From Anaerolineae bacterium (lineage in GTDB: Bacteria; Chloroflexota; Anaerolineae; Aggregatilineales; Phototrophicaceae), in NCBI GenBank assembly GCA_022820665.1, contig JAJEFB010000036.1, positions 162,988 to 226,987 on the forward strand: a DNA stretch of 64,000 bases. The letters run 5' to 3'. A program made the translations under genes and the position numbers. The notes beneath the pieces are model-generated. The model searched no databases and was not told where the DNA came from. It was given only the letters and a program-made list of their open reading frames with translations. Numbering within the stretch: position 1 is the first letter of the stretch; every line of letters begins with the position of its first letter. Shown here piece after piece: positions 60,198 through 64,000 of this stretch.

Positions 60198-61577
60198 TCA
60201 CGGCACCGGATCCTCCCGCACCTTGTGCCATAACTCAACATTCCGCTCCACCAACCCCGATATCGAGCCGTGCCCGAAGCCAGCGACGACCGTCTTCACC
60301 TGGTCGTTAAACGGCTCAATCCAGCGCCGATCCAGCCCCTCATAGCCGACAGCGGCGCCCACAATGCTGGCGGCCGTGCCGGATGTGCAATCGGTGTCCA
60401 TGCCGCACATCACCGCCGTCGTGATCGTCTTGCCGTAGTCCAGTCCCCCGTGAATCAGCGCCAGCATCACAAAAGCCATATTGTGCAGCGCGTTCAGGAA
60501 GGGCAAGTGCCCGTATTTCTCGTAGATGCGATCGCAAACCGCCACCCAGTCCCCGTCTTCCTCGTACCACGCCCTCACTTCGCGCGCGATCCGCGCCAGA
60601 CGCGACTGCTGCGGAATCACCGACAGCCCGCCCTGCAGGATCGTATCAACCGTCGGATGCGCGCTCAGCGCCGCGCTGAGCGCGCCGGCCACGAACATGG
60701 AACTGTAAATCCCGTTCTTGACCGCGTTCAGCGTCACTTCGCGGTAGGCGATCCGCGCCGCCCGCCGCGGGTCGGACGGGGCGATATAACCCCAGAAGTC
60801 GGCGCGTATGGCGGTATTGATGCCTTCGCGCCAGGGATTGAGCTTGGTGGGGAATTCGTCAATCTGCTCCTCCGCGGAGCGGTCGTCCGCCAGGTTGACC
60901 ATGTGATAATACGATTGGCGCGTGCAAGACCAGAGCCAATGATAGGGAATGTTGCGCAGATGATGGTTCGCGACATCCAGCTTGCTGAAATTGAATCCGC
61001 GCTCTTCTATCAACATCAAACCCAGAATTGTATAGTGAATGTCATCATCCGCTTCGGCGTACTGGATATTGCCAAGCGTGGACGGTTTGCAGCGCAAGGT
61101 CTTGCCCAGCTTTGGCGAATGGTGAGGCACCCAATCGTCAAGGGGGTAAGCGTCGACGCTCTCCAAATAAGCCTTGATGAACTTCCGATCAAGTCTCATT
61201 TCCAGGGGCTTGCCTAAGACGACGCCGCCGATCCGGCCATACCAGGCGCCTTTGATCCGTTCCGCATATGCCTCGTCGCTCAAGGGCTGCAAGTCGGGTA
61301 CGTCGGCGGCATCGGCGATGATCGACTCGAAGTCGTTCGGTTCCTCAAAGGGGTAGTCCGCGCGGATACCGCGTTCGCGCAGCGCCCACAGGCGCTTGTA
61401 AGCATCCTCCCAGTCCGCTTCCGTCAGGCGGGAAAGATCAGTCGCCTCTCGTACCGCCGACGGCAAATACGAGGCGGAATGGTCGGGCGCGATTGAATCG
61501 CCGACGGGATAACCTTCTTCAAAAAGCTGCAAATACTCCAGCGCGAACAGATCTTTCCAATTGGCGTAACCGGGCAT
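60198..61577 (-). CDS. ADP-ribosylglycohydrolase family protein
   Basis: A 459-residue protein. A domain of about 110 residues of unknown role precedes the ADP-ribosylglycohydrolase fold, which starts at AYAERIKGAWYGRIGGVVLGKPLE. Metal-binding acidic sites are visible in AEADDDIHYTILGLML (about residues 173-188) and near the end in CGMDTDCTSGTAASIVGAAVGYEG. Relatives remove ADP-ribose from proteins or act on ADP-ribosyl sugars. The catalytic Asp residues look intact, so it is probably active. It is on the same strand as the TIGR04255 cassette and 175 bases upstream, with no clear shared promoter. Confidence 0.9.
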   Translation of the reverse strand: MPGYANWKDLFALEYLQLFEEGYPVGDSIAPDHSASYLPSAVREATDLSRLTEADWEDAYKRLWALRERGIRADYPFEEPNDFESIIADAADVPDLQPLSDEAYAERIKGAWYGRIGGVVLGKPLEMRLDRKFIKAYLESVDAYPLDDWVPHHSPKLGKTLRCKPSTLGNIQYAEADDDIHYTILGLMLIEERGFNFSKLDVANHHLRNIPYHWLWSCTRQSYYHMVNLADDRSAEEQIDEFPTKLNPWREGINTAIRADFWGYIAPSDPRRAARIAYREVTLNAVKNGIYSSMFVAGALSAALSAHPTVDTILQGGLSVIPQQSRLARIAREVRAWYEEDGDWVAVCDRIYEKYGHLPFLNALHNMAFVMLALIHGGLDYGKTITTAVMCGMDTDCTSGTAASIVGAAVGYEGLDRRWIEPFNDQVKTVVAGFGHGSISGLVERNVELWHKVREDPVP

Positions 61578-61784
61578 GCTCTCGCTCCCTGAATTCCTAA
61601 TTCTAGTGTCGAACTACGCTAGAAAGATGCAAAGATCCCATATACGACCATGATATCTTAGTGAGGAAACTCACATATACTGCACATAATGCGGCTAATA
61701 AGTTAGCATATTCGATAACATTACAAAAACATGAGTATATCACACTACGTACAATATCGCGTTTAGTGTGCCATCATTTATTGG

Positions 61785-63032
61785 CTATGCCATAGCTCCC
61801 CTAACAATATCTTGCGCCCGTTCCAGCAGCGCCTCGCGCCGAGCCGCGTCCACTTCCTTGATCTCAAAATAGCGTTCCAGCAATTCCAGCGGACTCAGCC
61901 CTTCGGGACTGCGTCCCAGGCGCGTTACTCTGCCCCGCTCGACATCTTTGCCGATGCCCGCGATGTGAAATACGCCGGCGCCCTTGAGCGCCTCGATAAG
62001 CGCGCCCTCGTCGAGCAGCGCCTCGCTCTCCGGCCTCAAGCGCAGCTCCATCCGCACGATCGCCCCGTCGAGCCTGCCCTCTTTCAGCGCATTCAGCGCC
62101 CGCCGCGTTGGACTGCCGCTATCGCGGCAATCGACGCGAAGCGTTCGCCTCGCGCGCGCCTTCGACTCGACGAACTGCCAGTCGGTCCTGCCCCGCGCTA
62201 GCTCGACCCAGCAGAAGCCCTTGATCTCGGCCTCTTCGCCGAAGTCGATGCGCTCCAGGCTGCCACAATAGACCACGGGAGGCGCGTCGCTGCGGTCCCT
62301 TGTCAGGTTCTGGTGGCGGTGAATATGCCCGAGCGCGACATAATCCCAACGTGGATCCGCCAACGCCTCGAGACCGACGCTGATGTCGCGTCCCAGCATG
62401 ACAAGACGCTCGCTGCCCCAGACCGCGCCCTCTGCGCTGAAGTGACCGGTCAAAAGCCGCGGCGTCGTCTCGTCCGCCAGCGATTCCGCCTGATGCGCCA
62501 ACTCAGCCAGTTTCTCCCCCAGGACGCGCTCAAGCTCAGCCTCCTGCTCGGCGATGCTCAGCCCCCGCGCCGAAACCTCGCCCAGCAGGCGCGCGCGGAC
62601 GGGATAAGGCGCGGCTCCCACAATGACATCGCCGCGCTTGGTCGATAGTCGCCGAAGCTCATAATCCAACGCTGCCCAGATATTGGGCACATCAAGCGTG
62701 TGATAGATATCAATGGTCGATGCCTTGGCCGCGTTGACCGGCAGATCGTGATTGCCGACCAGCAGCACTGTCGGCGCCAATTGCGCCAGCCTCCGGACGC
62801 GCTGGGCGAAGGCGCGTTGCTGCGTCGGGTCTGGATTGCGGCTGCGGAAGGCGTCGCCGGCGAAGACTACCAGATCGACATCGGCCTCGTCCGCATAATC
62901 AATCATCTCGTCGATGCGCCGCAAATAATCCTGGACGCGGCCGCTCAAGCCAGACTCGCTATCGATCTTGCCGTAGTTTTCCATGCCGATATGCGCATCG
63001 GCAAAATGCAGAACGCGGATAGGCTCGCTCAT
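61785..63032 (-). CDS. sbcD: Exonuclease subunit SbcD (Mre11-type nuclease)
   Basis: A 415-residue metallophosphoesterase nuclease acting on DNA ends and hairpins. Metal ligands lie in LHFADAHIGMEN (Asp12 and His14), FAGDAFRSRNP, LVGNHDLPVN, LTGHFSAEG and YVALGHIHRHQN. The C-terminal capping domain (residues 300-400) is present. The partner SbcC/Rad50 gene, normally adjacent downstream, is not on this side; an ADP-ribosylglycohydrolase follows instead. It begins 29 bases after a small gene of unknown function. Confidence 0.92.
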   Translation of the reverse strand: MSEPIRVLHFADAHIGMENYGKIDSESGLSGRVQDYLRRIDEMIDYADEADVDLVVFAGDAFRSRNPDPTQQRAFAQRVRRLAQLAPTVLLVGNHDLPVNAAKASTIDIYHTLDVPNIWAALDYELRRLSTKRGDVIVGAAPYPVRARLLGEVSARGLSIAEQEAELERVLGEKLAELAHQAESLADETTPRLLTGHFSAEGAVWGSERLVMLGRDISVGLEALADPRWDYVALGHIHRHQNLTRDRSDAPPVVYCGSLERIDFGEEAEIKGFCWVELARGRTDWQFVESKARARRTLRVDCRDSGSPTRRALNALKEGRLDGAIVRMELRLRPESEALLDEGALIEALKGAGVFHIAGIGKDVERGRVTRLGRSPEGLSPLELLERYFEIKEVDAARREALLERAQDIVRGAMA

Positions 63033-63061
63033 CTTCGGTCTTTCATTTGGCTTTCCGGCGC

Positions 63062-63454
63062 TTATTCGACGCCGGAACGATGGTCTTCGTCACCCGTGCC
63101 CACCGGCTCATTCGTGGTCGTGACGCTGGTCCACTGCGGATTGTCGCCGCGCAGATGACCGAAGATCGGCTTTTCATTGCGCAGGATGTCGACGAAAGCG
63201 TGTATATCGCTGATGGACATGAAGATGGCGCCCATCCGATTCTCAACATCCACCTGCGGATCGGGTACCCGACTGTCGTCGGCCAGGAAGTAGACATCAA
63301 GGCGATAGTTCTCTTTATCGGCTGTGCCAATGCCGGAACAGCGGACCAAACCGCGGATCCGCGCCAAAACGCCGGCGAAGTCGCGCTCTTCCAGTTGACG
63401 CCATATCACCATATATCGCTTGATTTCAAATACCGCCACTTGCAACTCGGACAT
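63062..63454 (-). CDS. Small hypothetical protein upstream of sbcD
   Basis: A 130-residue soluble protein starting MSELQVAVFEIKRYMVIWRQLEERDFAGVLARIRGLVRCSGIG, with a beta-rich middle (YRLDVYFLADDSRVPDPQVDVENRMGAIFMS) and an acidic tail with TTTNEPVGTGDEDHRSG. GGTGAAGG directly precedes ATG 63454. No family recognised. It is 29 bases upstream of sbcD on the same strand and probably part of its operon. Confidence 0.68.
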   Translation of the reverse strand: MSELQVAVFEIKRYMVIWRQLEERDFAGVLARIRGLVRCSGIGTADKENYRLDVYFLADDSRVPDPQVDVENRMGAIFMSISDIHAFVDILRNEKPIFGHLRGDNPQWTSVTTTNEPVGTGDEDHRSGVE

Positions 63455-63860
63455 CCTTCACCCTCGCTCCCCATTGCCCGGCGTCAAGCAGACATCGCCC
63501 GATACGCTACTCAATTATATCGGTTTCGCCACTATCGCAAAAACAGACGATTGTCAGAAATACACAGAACCTGATTCAGCCCCCCACCCCGATACCGGCT
63601 GTGGAGCGGACTTGTTTGAAGTAACACGGTAGGATCGGGACAGGTCAGCTAATAGCGTAGGGCTGTGTCTACGCCCTCTGACCTCTAGAAGGTTCATTAA
63701 TGGCGAAAACTATAAGGCTTGTCCACTACTACAACTCTTACGCAGAGATTACTGGAACAGTACCGAAACAATACATAAAAAGGCAGCGATCCTTGCGAAA
63801 GTCAACAAATTACTACGAAATCCGCCTAGTTTAGCTCCCCTTCCCTCCTTGTGGGATTTC
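63455..63860. other. 406-base intergenic region before the insertion sequence
   Basis: No gene was found. It contains a hairpin at 63643-63683 (GGTCAG/CTGACC enclosing GCGTAG/CTACGC) and ends with a truncated CTCCCCTTCCCTCC G-run repeat at 63834-63850 into whose right side the IS element appears to have inserted. Confidence 0.5.
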
Positions 63861-64000
63861 TGATCTTCACCCGAAAAAGTGGACACAGGTTTTGTCTAAC
63901 CGTTACGCACCTCGTACTCCATCGGACTAAGATAGTCTAGTGCGGAATGCCGACGTTGGCGGTTGTACCAGACTTCGATGTATCGGAATAACGCAAGCCT
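63861..64000 (-). mobile_element. IS3-family insertion sequence, one end (runs off the right edge)
   Basis: The sequence TGATCTTCACCCGAAAAAGT starting at 63861 is typical of the terminal inverted repeats of IS150/IS3-group elements, and the transposase C-terminus lies inside. Only one end is in the window, so target duplication cannot be checked. Confidence 0.85.
63896..64000 (-). CDS. IS3-family transposase ORFB, C-terminal fragment
   Basis: Reading from the right edge, 34 residues end with a TAG at 63896-63898: [20 protein letters not shown] followed by [14 protein letters not shown]. This is the conserved rve-domain end of IS3 transposases (FxYIExxYNRxRRHSALxYxSPxxYE). The rest of the gene lies beyond the window. 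It is shorter than the lengths usually reported by frame searches. Confidence 0.9.
   Translation of the reverse strand, partial: RLALFRYIEVWYNRQRRHSALDYLSPMEYEVRNG

Noticed and set aside
63420..63632. A 70-codon plus-strand frame after the small gene upstream of sbcD
   Set aside because: No ribosome site, mixed composition, and it overlaps the start of the minus-strand gene.

Overview
The window reads as a stretch of a free-living, carbohydrate-using bacterial chromosome with moderately high GC. No rRNA or ribosomal protein is present, so placement is inference. Two families of sugar ABC transporters, GH51 and GH32 glycosidases, tandem RecD2-type helicases, an SH3/Cys-repeat secreted protein and many palindromic G-run repeats would fit Chloroflexota (Anaerolineae/Caldilineae-like). 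It is not a phage or plasmid: it carries housekeeping genes (murJ, map, plsY, def, cdd, a tRNA-Leu) on both strands.

Layout. 1-6064: end of an MFS transporter, a complete LplB/YtcP-type oligosaccharide ABC importer and a sulfatase. 6055-13669: an arabinose/pentose locus made of a LacI-type repressor, a GH51 arabinofuranosidase, an ABC importer (binding protein plus two permeases) and a xylulokinase-type kinase. The intergenic region holds a strong promoter and two copies of the palindrome TGTTTAnTAAACA, the likely operators. 13670-18093: a tight minus-strand operon (CNNM/CBS protein, cytidine deaminase, NTF2-like, two VOC proteins, DUF1801, DUF2236) carrying a tandem duplication and a decayed gene copy. 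18776-22861: mannonate dehydratase, MFS transporter, MurJ. 23036-27608: two RecD2-like helicases in tandem. 27673-30022: plsY-map-VOC operon. 30213-39807: a PdxA-like dehydrogenase, an amidohydrolase, a Gln/Glu-rich membrane protein, a sugar epimerase, an SGNH hydrolase, a rhodanese and a lone molybdenum hydroxylase large subunit.

40046-56796 is more accessory: intergenic foldback repeats, a secreted Cys-repeat protein, a PIN toxin-antitoxin pair, a DUF2335 pair, an SDR, a class III aminotransferase, a secreted clan-A glycosidase, a two-gene membrane unit, tRNA-Leu(UAA), an ABC exporter, a nuclease lipoprotein, peptide deformylase and DinB. 56782-63454 is a minus-strand block: GH32, an AT-rich three-gene cassette with a TIGR04255-like protein, an ADP-ribosylglycohydrolase, SbcD and a small upstream gene. 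The window ends in the 3' end of an IS3-family transposase.

The shared theme is plant or algal polysaccharide use: oligosaccharide import, desulfation, arabinofuranose release, pentulose phosphorylation, uronate handling (UxuA, uronate-dehydrogenase-like SDR) and fructan/sucrose cleavage. The best candidates for something new are the TIGR04255 cassette (58342-60022), the nested foldback repeat family (40653-40958, 47955-48575, 55112-55461) and the tandem RecD2 pair.
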